Source: Scatolibacter rhodanostii
GTDB taxonomy: Bacteria > Bacillota > Clostridia > Oscillospirales > Acutalibacteraceae
NCBI RefSeq assembly: GCF_900197595.1
Contig: NZ_FZLO01000004.1
Coordinates: 124,001 to 188,000 of the forward strand
Reading direction: 5' to 3'
Length of the DNA: 64,000 nucleotides
The notes beneath the pieces were generated by a model. It was not told the DNA's origin and made no database searches. It saw only the letters and a program-made list of their open reading frames with translations. Shown here one piece after another: positions 52,762 through 62,250 of this stretch. Position 1 is the stretch's first letter; each line of letters starts with the position of its first letter. The position numbers were made by a program, and so were the translations under genes.

Positions 52762-54480
52762 TTAACCTTTTACTGCATGTTTATACACACGGTTGAGTGC
52801 CACAGGATGGAATTCAATACCGGATACGCCGGTTTTGATCATGTTAGCATCCGCTTTTGTATAGATAGGAGCGATAACCGCTTCATTCATAACAATTTTT
52901 TCTGCTTCATACATAGCGTTCCAACGAGCTTCAGCATCTGTAATGTAAGCGCCTGTTGTGCAATCAGCAATGATAGCATCATATTCTGCACTGCTCCACA
53001 AGCCATAGTTATTGTTGTTGCCTGTTGTCCACATGCCCAAATAGGTCATCGGATCAGCATAGTCCGGTCCCCAACGAGTTAAGCAAACTTCGTAGTTTCC
53101 GTTTTGAATATCTTCTACACGCTGTTTCTTAGGCTCAACTTTTAGGTTTAAAGTAACACCAGGAAGTGCTGTCTCGATTTGATCTTTTAATACAGCAGCT
53201 ACATTCTGTGTTTCAGTTTGGTCTTCTAAAAGCAATTCAAAAGTGAAGGTGTCTTGGCCAAGTTCTGCTTTTGCTTTTTCAAAGTATTCAGCAGCTTTTG
53301 CTACATCGTCTGCACAGACATCAGCAAACATTTTCTGATCAGCACTGAAGTCAGAACCATCAGGACCTGTTGCAAACTGAGGAGGAACAGCTGTATAGGT
53401 AGCAACTGAACCATCTTTCACAACGTCATTGACGATTGATTCACGGTTAATTGCATTTGTAATAGCAAGACGTAGGTTAGCATTAGCAAGAGCAGGAACA
53501 TCGTTGCCATTCATGGTGAGATACCACATATAACCAGCACCAACAACGTTTAGCTCAGGGTCACCAGAAACCTGGTCAACCTGATCGCCGCTCAATTTCA
53601 CGATATCAAGCATACCGTTCTGATAGTTCATAAATGCTTGCTGACTGTCTTTTACAACCTGATAGCTCAAGCCATCGAGTTTAACATCTTCAGCATCATA
53701 GTAGTCAGGGTTCTTTACAAGGCTGAAAGACAAAGCTGCCGGCTCATAGGTGTCAAGAATAAAAGCACCATTGCTGAGCACTGTACTTGGGCTTGTGCCG
53801 AAAGTACCGCTCTCAAGTCCTTCAAAGAAAGCTTGGTTAATCGGATAGAATGTCGGGAAATACATGAGGCTTAAGAAATAAGAAACAGGAACATTTAGCT
53901 CAACTTTCAGTGTTTTTTCATCCACTGCAGTAATGCCAAGCTCGCTGACTTCTTTTTCACCGGCAATGATTTCTGCGGCATTTTTAATTTGACCAATTTC
54001 GCTATATAGGTAGTTGTACTCAGAAGCTGTTTCTGGGTTGACTGCACGATGCCAGCCATATACAAAGTCAGCTGCTGTAACAGGTTCGCCATTGCTCCAC
54101 TTTGCATCGTCACGAAGGTGGAAAGTATAAGTAAGACCATCTTCACTGAGATCATAAGACTCTGCAATAGCAGCTACTGCTTTGCCGTGTTCATCCATTT
54201 GCATCAAGCCATCAGTATATCCTGCGATAACTTCAAAGCTTGTTCCATCGGTAGCAATCTGAGGATCCAAACTGGCAACCTCAATTTCAACCATAACGTT
54301 CAAAACGTTGTCACCACTTGTTGTTTCAGTGGGTGTAGCTTCTGATGCAGCTGTACTGCTGTCAGATTTAGATGCAGACGCATCGGATGATGTTGGTGCA
54401 CTGTTGCCGCCGCAAGCTGCCAAGCTTACAGTCATGACACCAGAAAGCAGCACCGCCATCAGGCGTTTTGCTAATTTCAT
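52762..54480 (-). CDS. oppA: Oligopeptide-binding lipoprotein OppA
   Basis: Family 5 solute-binding protein of 572 residues that captures peptides outside the cell. The lipobox LAAC follows a short signal starting MKLAKRLMAVLLSG, then a Ser/Ala/Thr-rich linker. The family mark is DDAKWSNGEPVTAADFVYGW. The end VALNRVYKHAVKG is typical. The ATG at 54480 follows GAGAGGGG. A consensus promoter and a long hairpin lie upstream. The peptides may serve as nitrogen source or signal; the sequence does not tell. Confidence 0.94.
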   Translation of the reverse strand: MKLAKRLMAVLLSGVMTVSLAACGGNSAPTSSDASASKSDSSTAASEATPTETTSGDNVLNVMVEIEVASLDPQIATDGTSFEVIAGYTDGLMQMDEHGKAVAAIAESYDLSEDGLTYTFHLRDDAKWSNGEPVTAADFVYGWHRAVNPETASEYNYLYSEIGQIKNAAEIIAGEKEVSELGITAVDEKTLKVELNVPVSYFLSLMYFPTFYPINQAFFEGLESGTFGTSPSTVLSNGAFILDTYEPAALSFSLVKNPDYYDAEDVKLDGLSYQVVKDSQQAFMNYQNGMLDIVKLSGDQVDQVSGDPELNVVGAGYMWYLTMNGNDVPALANANLRLAITNAINRESIVNDVVKDGSVATYTAVPPQFATGPDGSDFSADQKMFADVCADDVAKAAEYFEKAKAELGQDTFTFELLLEDQTETQNVAAVLKDQIETALPGVTLNLKVEPKKQRVEDIQNGNYEVCLTRWGPDYADPMTYLGMWTTGNNNNYGLWSSAEYDAIIADCTTGAYITDAEARWNAMYEAEKIVMNEAVIAPIYTKADANMIKTGVSGIEFHPVALNRVYKHAVKG

Positions 54481-54532
54481 ATTTTTTACCCCTCTCATCA
54501 AGCGCCAAATTTCAAGGCACTCTTACTGTTTT

Positions 54533-54582
54533 AGAGCAATGGCGCTCTTTCCATGAGAACATGAAAAGAGCGCCATTGCTCT
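54533..54582 (-). promoter_or_regulatory. Long hairpin at the 5' end of the opp transcript
   Basis: 23-base arms (54533-54555 with 54560-54582) pair with one mismatch around an AGAA loop (plus-strand reading). The opp promoter puts the RNA start near 54588, so the hairpin opens the message about 50 bases before oppA. There is no T run, which argues against a terminator. Confidence 0.7.
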
Positions 54583-54594
54583 GATGTGAATAAA

Positions 54595-54624
54595 ATTATA
54601 CTATAATTGATATCAAGTTGTCAA
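54595..54624 (-). promoter_or_regulatory. Promoter of oppABCDF
   Basis: On the minus strand a consensus TTGACA and a consensus TATAAT are 18 bases apart. Confidence 0.85.
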
Positions 54625-54954
54625 TAGCACATATGATTTTTGTAAATATCCTATATTTCTACTTTTATATCAATGTTTTGCACAATTATTTTCGTCAAAA
54701 CACCTAAATATTATTAAAAATATTTCTGCTTTTTCCCATTTCTAGAATAATTTTTATTTGTGTATACTTGCGTGTTCCAACAAAAATTAATTACAATTTT
54801 TAATTTTTATTTTATACCTTTCCTATTTTCATTGCAAACTCTATGAGTAACTATTATAATGAAAAGAAAATAGACCGCTTTTTCCCTATAGAACCACTAT
54901 AAACACTCAAATTCTAATTGTTTTATTTTATTTTTTACGAAAGGAATTAAACCT
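54625..54954. other. AT-rich intergenic DNA before the Dabb gene
   Basis: No gene is visible. Several AT-rich hexamers could be -10 boxes but no full promoter stands out. GAAAGGAAT lies before the ATG at 54955. Confidence 0.4.
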
Positions 54955-55254
54955 ATGAAGCGACCCATTAGACATATGGTGATTTTTAACCTAGTATGCG
55001 GAAAAGACTCACCTGACGCTGAAATTTTTTTAAAAGAGGGTGAAAATCTGTTAAGTTCTATCCCTGTCGTGCGAAATTTTGAAGTTTTACAGCAAGTTAG
55101 CCCTAAGAACGATTATGACTTTGGTTTTTCGATGACTTTTGATTGCGATGAAGACTACCAGACCTATAATGAGCACCCCACCCATCAAGGTTTTGTATCC
55201 GAGCGTTGGAACACTGAAGTATCCCGCTTTTTAGAGATGGATTTTATTCTCTAA
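54955..55254 (+). CDS. Dabb-family (stress-responsive A/B barrel) protein
   Basis: A 99-residue protein of the dimeric alpha-beta-barrel Dabb family. It opens RPIRHMVIFNLVCG, with the usual HxVxFxL strand, and ends with the helix pattern YNEHPTHQGFVSERWNTEV. Members bind small molecules or act as minor enzymes; many have no known role. It converges on the glycyl radical enzyme operon, and the two share the hairpin between them. A link with that operon is possible but unproven. Confidence 0.85.
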   Translation: MKRPIRHMVIFNLVCGKDSPDAEIFLKEGENLLSSIPVVRNFEVLQQVSPKNDYDFGFSMTFDCDEDYQTYNEHPTHQGFVSERWNTEVSRFLEMDFIL

Positions 55255-55283
55255 ACTTTGCCCTATATTATCTATATTATATA

Positions 55284-55327
55284 GAAAGAGCAGAAACCAT
55301 GGAAAACAACTTGGTTTCTGCTCTTTC
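55284..55327. terminator. Terminator between the Dabb gene and the activase gene
   Basis: A perfect 16-bp stem (55284-55299 with 55312-55327) lies 3 bases from the activase stop and about 30 bases past the Dabb stop, serving both directions. Confidence 0.8.
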
Positions 55328-55330
55328 ATT

Positions 55331-56212
55331 TCATTCAGCAATCTTTGCTTCCCAGTATTTTTTCATTTCAGGGGTTGCACTTGCCATCTTTTTTAGGGAG
55401 TAATCTATGCCCAGGCTTTCCCACTTATGCAGTCCTGAAGCATGATAGGCCATAATTTCAACGTTGAGAATAGACGAATATTGGCTCTTGAACTTTCGTA
55501 TTTGAGCAAAATGCTCTTCTGAGTCATTCAGCCCCTCTACTATTGGGCAGCGCAGAATCATTTTTCCTCCCGCTTTGTGTATGCTATCTATTGTCTGTCG
55601 TACGAAAGATTCTTCCACTCCTGTCAAGATTTTGTGAATCTCTCCTGTCGCCTTGTAGTCAATCAAAAATAAATCTGTATATGACATAAGATGAGATAAC
55701 TTCTCCGAAAAAATAATTCCGTTTGTTTCTAGACAGACATGAAGGTTATTTTCTTTAGCTACCTTCATCATCTCTAACAAAAAATCATACTGAACCGTCG
55801 GTTCTCCTCCCGTAAAAGTCACACCTCCGCCTGAACTTTTGAAATATTTTTGGTCTTTTAATACCTCTTTGATGACAGCATGAGCATTCATTTTCTCACC
55901 GAATATTTTCAGACAGCGTGTGGGACAAACATGAATACAGGCTTGGCAGGCTGCGCATTTCTCAAAATTCACTTCATGATTGCCTGCTGCATCGAAATGA
56001 TGGACCCCCTGCTTGCATGCAGCTGCACAAGCTTGACAAGAAATACATTTCTGACTTTCAAAAGCTAATTCGGGGTTTCTCCTAATGGATTCAGGATTAT
56101 GACACCAAATGCAGTTCATCATGCAACCTTTTAGGAATACCGCCGTACGGATACCGGGGCCGTCGTGCACACAGAATTTCTGAATGTCAAAGACAATTCC
56201 CTCAGCTGCCAT
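55331..56212 (-). CDS. Glycyl radical enzyme activase (radical SAM, PflA-like)
   Basis: Iron-sulfur enzyme of 293 residues that uses S-adenosylmethionine to place a glycyl radical on its partner. The radical SAM cluster is C30-x3-C34-x2-C37 in KGCMMNCIWCHNPES. Two ferredoxin-type 4Fe-4S motifs follow at Cys56/59/62/66 and Cys86/89/92/96, as in the long activases of dehydratase-type enzymes, not the short pyruvate formate-lyase activase. SGGGVTFTGGEPT and CLETNG complete the fold. The gene overlaps the 3' end of the glycyl radical enzyme gene by 11 bases, so the two are a dedicated pair. Confidence 0.93.
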   Translation of the reverse strand: MAAEGIVFDIQKFCVHDGPGIRTAVFLKGCMMNCIWCHNPESIRRNPELAFESQKCISCQACAAACKQGVHHFDAAGNHEVNFEKCAACQACIHVCPTRCLKIFGEKMNAHAVIKEVLKDQKYFKSSGGGVTFTGGEPTVQYDFLLEMMKVAKENNLHVCLETNGIIFSEKLSHLMSYTDLFLIDYKATGEIHKILTGVEESFVRQTIDSIHKAGGKMILRCPIVEGLNDSEEHFAQIRKFKSQYSSILNVEIMAYHASGLHKWESLGIDYSLKKMASATPEMKKYWEAKIAE

Positions 56213-58415
56213 AAGTCGTCCTCAAAAGGATTTCGTTTTGGATGATAGGAGAAAGTTCTACAAACCTTGCACTAAATCCGCCAATGCGAACCAGAAGATT
56301 CTGATATTTTTCGGGCGTTTTCATAGCATTCTCTAAATCATCTCTGCCCACTACCCCTATATTGGTCTGTACTCCGCCGTTTTCATAAAACGTACGCAGA
56401 ACAGCCTTTACTTTTTCATAACTAGAGGCAAACAATTCCTTTGTGAACCGTACGTTATTGATAACTCCTACATGCACATTGTTATCGAATTTGCTCATAG
56501 AGTTTAATAGCGCTGTAATTCCGTTTTTATCTGCGCCAATAGAAGCACTGTTGGCATTGGCCATCGGTGCACCGGCTTTTCTTCCACAAGCAGACGCCAT
56601 GCAGATGTCACCCCATTCGGCACTCATCGAATTGTTCACGCTGACCATATTATAATGGTTTAGGCCTACCATTTTTCCGGCTTCGATAGTGAGGTCTGCT
56701 ATATTCTTAAACACCCGGCATGCTATTTCGTCTGCATAATCATCATCATTTCCATATTTAGGTGCCACCAACAGTTCTTGCCGTACATCTTCTCTGCCTT
56801 CAAAATTAGAATCTAGGACTTCAACCAGTTCTTTTAGTGTGTATCTTTTTTCATCAAACACTAGTTTTTTAATGGCCGTCAGACTATCCGCCGCACTAAT
56901 CATACCAAATACTTCAGAAGATGCGTTTTCATATCGTACGCCACCGTTTAGAATTCCTTTTCCTCTGCTGATACAATCATCCATTAAAAGACTAATCTGC
57001 AAATATCCTGCCTGCTCCGCGGCTACATCATAATTCAATCGCTTATGGATAGCAGGTTTTTCCACACTAGGTCTAAGCTGTCTTTGATAGGCTTTCCACA
57101 AGTCTTCAAAATCCTTAAAGCTATCCGGTTCTCCTGTTTTAAGCCCCAGTTGTTTTTTCCAGTAAGGGTCATAGCCATTGTGCAGCGTGATTTCAAGTGC
57201 TTTTAAAAGGTTAACGCCATTATTGGGTGTTCCTACGCTGGCACCTTCCAGCACATATTCACCGCAGCCAAAGGGCAGATAACGCTCTGCTTCCTTTTCG
57301 GATACACCATACACCTGCATGACGGCGGGAATATTGGTATCATCGCTGTAAATAATTGGGTAGGTGCAACCCTCGGCATTAACTGCCAAAGCCTTGTCAA
57401 ACACCGCCTCATCCATGCCAGTATAATATCGCAATGTTAGCTGTGGTACTACTTCTTTTACTCGACGTGAAGTTTCCATGATTGTCATGGCAAAGCGGTC
57501 TGCATTTTGCTCATTGCGTCTGCCTTTTCCACCAATAATGACACGGCTATCATGAATCTTGTGTACGCGCAGCATATGACGATATACCGATTCAAGTATG
57601 GCAATGACACTCTCCTCATCTATGCCTTTCACATCAATATCCTTGACATAGAGATCACCCAAGGCAACATCCATCCTGCCATAATTCATTAAATCAGAAA
57701 TCATCGCATAGACCCAAAGCAATTGAATTCCCTCTAAAAAGCTTTGAGGTGCTCTTGTTTGAATGCTGTGCAAAGCTTCTGCCATTTTAAACAAACTTTC
57801 TTTTTTAGTCAGCGCATAGAGCGTTTGTGCCTGTTTTTCATAATAGTTACAAGCGTCTGCAATGGTATCCACCGTCATTAGCAAGGCTTGATAAAAATTC
57901 TTGGCTTGTTGATTCTCTTTTGCCTTAGCGCAAATTTCAGCTTTTAATCCGTCAAGCCCTAACGTAATCAGCTTGTCAAGATCTACCGTTGTTCCGGCAA
58001 GTCTTCCCTCTGAATTAGAAATACCTGGCTCATGGTATCCTGCACCAATAGAATATCCCATTTCGTGAAACCGCTTATTTAATCGGTTCAAAGTTTTTTC
58101 TTCTTCCCAAAAAGCAGTTATTTCTTTCATTTTGGTGACATATTCTTCAGAAAGCTCCCCTTTTAAACCAGATAGCGCTTCTTCTACTTTATCTTCATGA
58201 AAGAAATAGGTGTAAAGTCCACCATACTGCGGACTGAACCCGACAAACCGATGCTGCATTCTGCCAGCCACCAAATCATCTTTTTCCAGCGGCACTAGAA
58301 TCTGTGGTGTCTGCCATTGCAGACATTTTGCTTCACGCAGATAGATATCCGATTCTGATTGATATATTTCTGTGAAAGCAAGCACATAGTCAAGTTCTTC
58401 TTTTTTTGTTTTCAT
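56202..58415 (-). CDS. Glycyl radical enzyme of unassigned class
   Basis: Oxygen-sensitive radical enzyme of 737 residues, shorter than most dehydratase or lyase members (about 780-850). The C-terminal radical loop is RIGGFSARF, with Gly713 as the radical site; the usual Tyr after this Gly is Phe714. The active-site cysteine is Cys384 in FGCGEYVLEG, followed by Glu386. Keeping Cys-x-Glu, and lacking the Cys-Cys pair of pyruvate formate-lyase, places it with eliminase-type members, but the common V between C and E is G here. AGGGATATT precedes the ATG at GGAGG spacing. It sits with its activase, an oxidoreductase and a sugar-type importer, hinting at radical C-O or C-C cleavage of a sugar derivative. 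Reaction unknown. Confidence 0.85.
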   Translation of the reverse strand: MKTKKEELDYVLAFTEIYQSESDIYLREAKCLQWQTPQILVPLEKDDLVAGRMQHRFVGFSPQYGGLYTYFFHEDKVEEALSGLKGELSEEYVTKMKEITAFWEEEKTLNRLNKRFHEMGYSIGAGYHEPGISNSEGRLAGTTVDLDKLITLGLDGLKAEICAKAKENQQAKNFYQALLMTVDTIADACNYYEKQAQTLYALTKKESLFKMAEALHSIQTRAPQSFLEGIQLLWVYAMISDLMNYGRMDVALGDLYVKDIDVKGIDEESVIAILESVYRHMLRVHKIHDSRVIIGGKGRRNEQNADRFAMTIMETSRRVKEVVPQLTLRYYTGMDEAVFDKALAVNAEGCTYPIIYSDDTNIPAVMQVYGVSEKEAERYLPFGCGEYVLEGASVGTPNNGVNLLKALEITLHNGYDPYWKKQLGLKTGEPDSFKDFEDLWKAYQRQLRPSVEKPAIHKRLNYDVAAEQAGYLQISLLMDDCISRGKGILNGGVRYENASSEVFGMISAADSLTAIKKLVFDEKRYTLKELVEVLDSNFEGREDVRQELLVAPKYGNDDDYADEIACRVFKNIADLTIEAGKMVGLNHYNMVSVNNSMSAEWGDICMASACGRKAGAPMANANSASIGADKNGITALLNSMSKFDNNVHVGVINNVRFTKELFASSYEKVKAVLRTFYENGGVQTNIGVVGRDDLENAMKTPEKYQNLLVRIGGFSARFVELSPIIQNEILLRTTYGS

Positions 58416-58536
58416 AACAATATCCCTCCAAAACTACAAAACCTTTATAACTTTTGCAGTATTCTCCTAGGCCATCCAACAATAAAATAAATTTGACGTT
58501 ATCGCTTTTACAAGAACCGCTTACTTTATATTTTAT

Positions 58537-59373
58537 TTAGATATCAAACCATTCTCCGGGTTTTAACGAAGCCTTTATGGCTGCTTCACGAACTGCCATA
58601 ACGGCAATTGTATCTTGATGTGGCACCTTACTTCTTCCTGTTAGGAAAAAATCAACCATTTCATGAATAAAGCTGACAAAATACTCAGATTTAATCTCAA
58701 CCACATTGGTTTTTCCAGATTCATCATCCGTTACCATCGTAAATGGGCATTCCCATCCATGATGTGAAAAGGTTGCACGACGTCCATCTTCCCATTCAAT
58801 CACCACAGCCGGCCATTTTTCTGTGCCGATATACTGCAATCTTTTTACATTTGCCCCCATCAGAGCAATTAACGGTTCAATTTGATGAATGGAATAGACA
58901 TCAAGCGGGCCAGGCCCTATGCTGGTGACATTCATCAATGTTGCTTTGTCTATGCTTTGATATTCTTCTGCAAAGCGGAGTGCTGAGCTAGAAAAACAGG
59001 GTGTATTATATTTCTCTGCTACCGCAAAGATTCTCTCTGCAATTTCTTTTGTGTCGGCAAAAGTTTTGTCAATATAGGTTCGTTTTCCGCTTTTCAATGG
59101 AATTTCGCATAGCTCTTCATGCATTTCGGGATTATCCGGTGAAAGCACATTCAAAATATCGCTTTTTTCCACCAACTCTTCAATGGAATACACACGTTCA
59201 ATCCCATATTTCTCACACCACTGATCTGTGGTTAATCCTCCTTTGGGTGAATCAATTTTAGCATAAGCATATTTCACTTCTATTTCTCCGCTGGAGATAC
59301 TTTTAATCCATTCCGGATAATTGTTGGCGTGAAATTCGTCTAAATAGTAATCAATAAAGCCTAATTTTAACAT
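58537..59373 (-). CDS. Gfo/Idh/MocA-like oxidoreductase, atypical
   Basis: Likely NAD(P)-dependent sugar or polyol dehydrogenase of 278 residues, short for the family (330-400). The usual N-terminal GxGxxG is not visible; the protein begins LGFIDYYLDEFHANNYPEW. Family traces remain: DILNVLSPDNPEMHEELC, YIDKTFADT in place of the common EKP loop, and SVKPG-like ends as SLKPGEWFDI. It could be a degenerate or specialised member. It lies between the binding-protein gene and the radical enzyme gene on the same strand, which suggests preparing or finishing the radical enzyme substrate. Confidence 0.72.
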   Translation of the reverse strand: MLKLGFIDYYLDEFHANNYPEWIKSISSGEIEVKYAYAKIDSPKGGLTTDQWCEKYGIERVYSIEELVEKSDILNVLSPDNPEMHEELCEIPLKSGKRTYIDKTFADTKEIAERIFAVAEKYNTPCFSSSALRFAEEYQSIDKATLMNVTSIGPGPLDVYSIHQIEPLIALMGANVKRLQYIGTEKWPAVVIEWEDGRRATFSHHGWECPFTMVTDDESGKTNVVEIKSEYFVSFIHEMVDFFLTGRSKVPHQDTIAVMAVREAAIKASLKPGEWFDI

Positions 59374-59436
59374 AACGATTGTTCCTCTCTATTCTTTTAA
59401 TTTTATGTTGTTTCCTAAATATTTTGATGATGAACA

Positions 59437-59465
59437 AGAGCGCCGGAAAATAAATCCAGCGCTCT
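59437..59465 (-). terminator. Intercistronic hairpin after the binding-protein gene
   Basis: 11-base arms (59437-59447 with 59455-59465) with one mismatch, in the 145 bases between binding-protein and oxidoreductase genes. The T run is weak, so partial termination or mRNA processing is likely. Confidence 0.5.
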
Positions 59466-59518
59466 CTGATTTGCCTCACAACTCCCTCTGCCTTTTGCAG
59501 ATTCCTAAAAGCTACTTA

Positions 59519-61144
59519 TTATTTTGCGCTTGAACCCGGTGCCATTTCCATTACTTGTGGATTGGCTTCCAGATAAGCATTAAATTGGTTTCTGTATTCT
59601 TCTAGATAGCGATCTAGACCAGCTGCTTTTAGTTTTTCAATGGCAGTGCCAATGTTTTCTTCATAGCTTACCATACCAAATTTAATCGGATAGATAGAAG
59701 CAATGATTTCTGTCTGCAGGTTGGTTAGTTCAGAGCTTACAGGAGAAGAATCAAAAATGAATCCTGCAATTGGTGATACGACATAATTGTCAGCTTTATA
59801 AGTCATGAAGTCAATATGAGCATCAGGTGACTTAGCATCATAACGGATGTAAGGCATATATCCTGTCATCCATGTATCCAACTGGAATTTTGGATTGCCG
59901 TCATCTGCTTTCATGTCGTCTGTTCTTTCTAGTCTGTCATCTGCAACTGCGTTGTAGTGAACGCCTTCAATGCCATAGTGGAACAAGTCATGATTTTCTT
60001 TGCTGTCATATAGCCAGTTAAGGAACTTCAGACCTGATTCAGGATCTTCAGCTGTTGAAGAAATGGCATTTAGATTCTGTACAAAGGTATAAACCATTTC
60101 TGGTTTGTCAGCTGCCATTTTGTATGTGTTAACTTCTGTGTCAATGCCTGCTTCGGTTTTGATGGTTACTGTATAGTTCGGGTCAAATGTCTGTGATGGC
60201 AAAAATGCGCCCAATTTAGCTTGATCATATTTCACTTGGCTGTCAAGGTTCAAGACATCTGGGTTAATTAAACCTGCCTGATACATTTCATAATAAGTAT
60301 TGGCATCGTTTTTGAACTCATCTGATTCATAGAAAGAATCAATTGTGCCATCTTGGCGAGAGAGAACAATACCCAAGCTGTTTTCTACATAGAAAGGATA
60401 GCTATCATATGTTCTGTGCAGCCAGTGTGCTGTATCTTGATTTTGGTGCATCCAGTTGTAGCCCTTCATTTCAGTTTCTTCTAAAATGTAAGATTGCATT
60501 TTTTTAGAAAGGTCGATGAAGTTTTCTACGCTGTCATCTGGGAACTCTTCGTATCCCACTGCTTTCATGACGTCTGTTCTTGCCTCAATATAAGACATTG
60601 TATTGTCAAAAGAACGCCAAGAAGCTGGAACAGCATATCTCTCACCTTTATAAAGTGTACCGGCCCACTCCAAATCAGTAAATCTACCGACTAAATCAGG
60701 ATATTTGGGTAGTAAATCTTCTAGAGAAATAATGGCATCCATGCCCGCAATAGCAGAAAGATTTTTTACATCCTGCATGACATGCAGCAGCTCAAAAGGC
60801 TCGCCTGTTGTCAACATAAGATTCAATCTTTCGGCATAGGCATCCCACGGAATTCGAATGACTTCAGCTTCAAGAGAAACATCTGCCTTCAATTTTTCGT
60901 TGATTTTTGCAATACCTGTCTCATAGTCTGCTGGTAAGTTGCCTGGTTGAACAATTCTCAGCTTTTTGACTTCACCGCTATCGGTCTCTTTTGACTCTGC
61001 TTCGCTGACTTTAGAAGAATCGGTACTGGTTGACTCTGCACCAGATGATTCTTTTTTCTCTGTGCTATTGCCGCAGCCTGCTAGCACCGACGTCATCATG
61101 ACCAAAGACATTAAAATCGCTGAAAATCTTTTCATGTTTTTCAT
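59519..61144 (-). CDS. Sugar-binding lipoprotein, LplA type
   Basis: Extracellular binding protein of 541 residues with signal MKNMKRFSAILMSLVMMTS and lipobox VLAGC, followed by a Ser/Glu-rich linker. Size and features such as LPADYETGIAKINEKLKAD and KFLNWLYDSKENHD match the large LplA-type oligosaccharide binders. GGAGG lies 8 bases before the ATG. It follows the two permease genes, with the radical-enzyme genes downstream, so it probably defines the incoming substrate of that locus. Confidence 0.9.
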   Translation of the reverse strand: MKNMKRFSAILMSLVMMTSVLAGCGNSTEKKESSGAESTSTDSSKVSEAESKETDSGEVKKLRIVQPGNLPADYETGIAKINEKLKADVSLEAEVIRIPWDAYAERLNLMLTTGEPFELLHVMQDVKNLSAIAGMDAIISLEDLLPKYPDLVGRFTDLEWAGTLYKGERYAVPASWRSFDNTMSYIEARTDVMKAVGYEEFPDDSVENFIDLSKKMQSYILEETEMKGYNWMHQNQDTAHWLHRTYDSYPFYVENSLGIVLSRQDGTIDSFYESDEFKNDANTYYEMYQAGLINPDVLNLDSQVKYDQAKLGAFLPSQTFDPNYTVTIKTEAGIDTEVNTYKMAADKPEMVYTFVQNLNAISSTAEDPESGLKFLNWLYDSKENHDLFHYGIEGVHYNAVADDRLERTDDMKADDGNPKFQLDTWMTGYMPYIRYDAKSPDAHIDFMTYKADNYVVSPIAGFIFDSSPVSSELTNLQTEIIASIYPIKFGMVSYEENIGTAIEKLKAAGLDRYLEEYRNQFNAYLEANPQVMEMAPGSSAK

Positions 61145-61279
61145 ACTTTACGCCTCCTTGTTATAATTGTTATCAGGATTATTCCTGTAATAACCATCGT
61201 GAATTTGCTAGGATTTGCTCAAAAATAAAGATAACTACGATAAGCTTATAAAATCTTGAATTCTATAAGGGTCGTCGCC

Positions 61280-62215
61280 TTATCCCTTAACGGCTCCTAC
61301 TACCATTCCTTTTACAAAATATTTTTGCAGGAACGGATAGAGCAGGATAATGGGTCCCATCGTAACAACTGATGTCGCCATTTTAAAACTCTCTCTGGGT
61401 GGACTTATACTATTGCTGGTGCCAACCGCCAAATGCTGCATGGCTGTCAGTTCAGATTGGATTTTGAATAAGAGCATTTGAAGTGAATAGTATTCTTTGT
61501 CATTAATCAGCATAACCGCATTGAAGTAATTGTTCCAATAACCAATAGCGTAAAACAGTGCTACGGTAGCAATAACAGGCAGACAAAGAGGCAGATAGAT
61601 GGAGAAAGCAATCTTTACTTCTCCGGCACCATCTATTCTGGCGCTTTCGTTCAATTCATTAGGAATTCCCCGCACAAAATTGCGCACCAAGAACATATTA
61701 AAAGGGGAAAAAAGCAGTGAAGGTACAATAAGCGCCGCTAAATTATCATAGGCCCCTATTGATTTTGAAATCATGTACCAAGGAACCAGCCCTGCTGAAA
61801 AAACCATAGGAATGTAAAAATATAAGGACAATGCGTTTCTGTATTTACATTGCTTGTTGGCTAACGTGTATCCTGCGCCAAACGTAATGAGTGCTGCAAT
61901 CAAAGTGCCGATAATAGTGGCAACACCGGTCACATAGTACGCTCTTGGCACTGAAGAATTCGGTGAGAAAAGCATTTTATACGCCGAGGTCGACCAATGT
62001 GTCGGAAGAAATGAATAGCCATTCATCGTGATGGATTTTTCTTCTGTCAATGAAACGATAATAACCAAAACAAATGGAAGCAGACACATGAGAGAAAATA
62101 GAACAACAATAGTATAAATGATAATCTGTTGAACCGTGTCAGCCGTGCCACTTTTAATCTTATTATTTTTATCATTTTTAATGGCAAGAGATTTTTGTGC
62201 ATTTTCGCCCGTCAT
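61280..62215 (-). CDS. Carbohydrate ABC transporter permease, LplC type
   Basis: Membrane permease of 311 residues with about six helices, starting at QQIIIYTIVVLFSLMCLLPF. The ATPase-contact loop is ELNESARIDGAGEVK followed by SIYLPLCLP. The end FVKGMVVGAVKG is the normal LplC tail. It lies 36 bases after the LplB-type gene. Confidence 0.9.
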   Translation of the reverse strand: MTGENAQKSLAIKNDKNNKIKSGTADTVQQIIIYTIVVLFSLMCLLPFVLVIIVSLTEEKSITMNGYSFLPTHWSTSAYKMLFSPNSSVPRAYYVTGVATIIGTLIAALITFGAGYTLANKQCKYRNALSLYFYIPMVFSAGLVPWYMISKSIGAYDNLAALIVPSLLFSPFNMFLVRNFVRGIPNELNESARIDGAGEVKIAFSIYLPLCLPVIATVALFYAIGYWNNYFNAVMLINDKEYYSLQMLLFKIQSELTAMQHLAVGTSNSISPPRESFKMATSVVTMGPIILLYPFLQKYFVKGMVVGAVKG

Positions 62216-62250
62216 AAATCATTCTCCTTTCTGTAACAAAACTTATCTTT

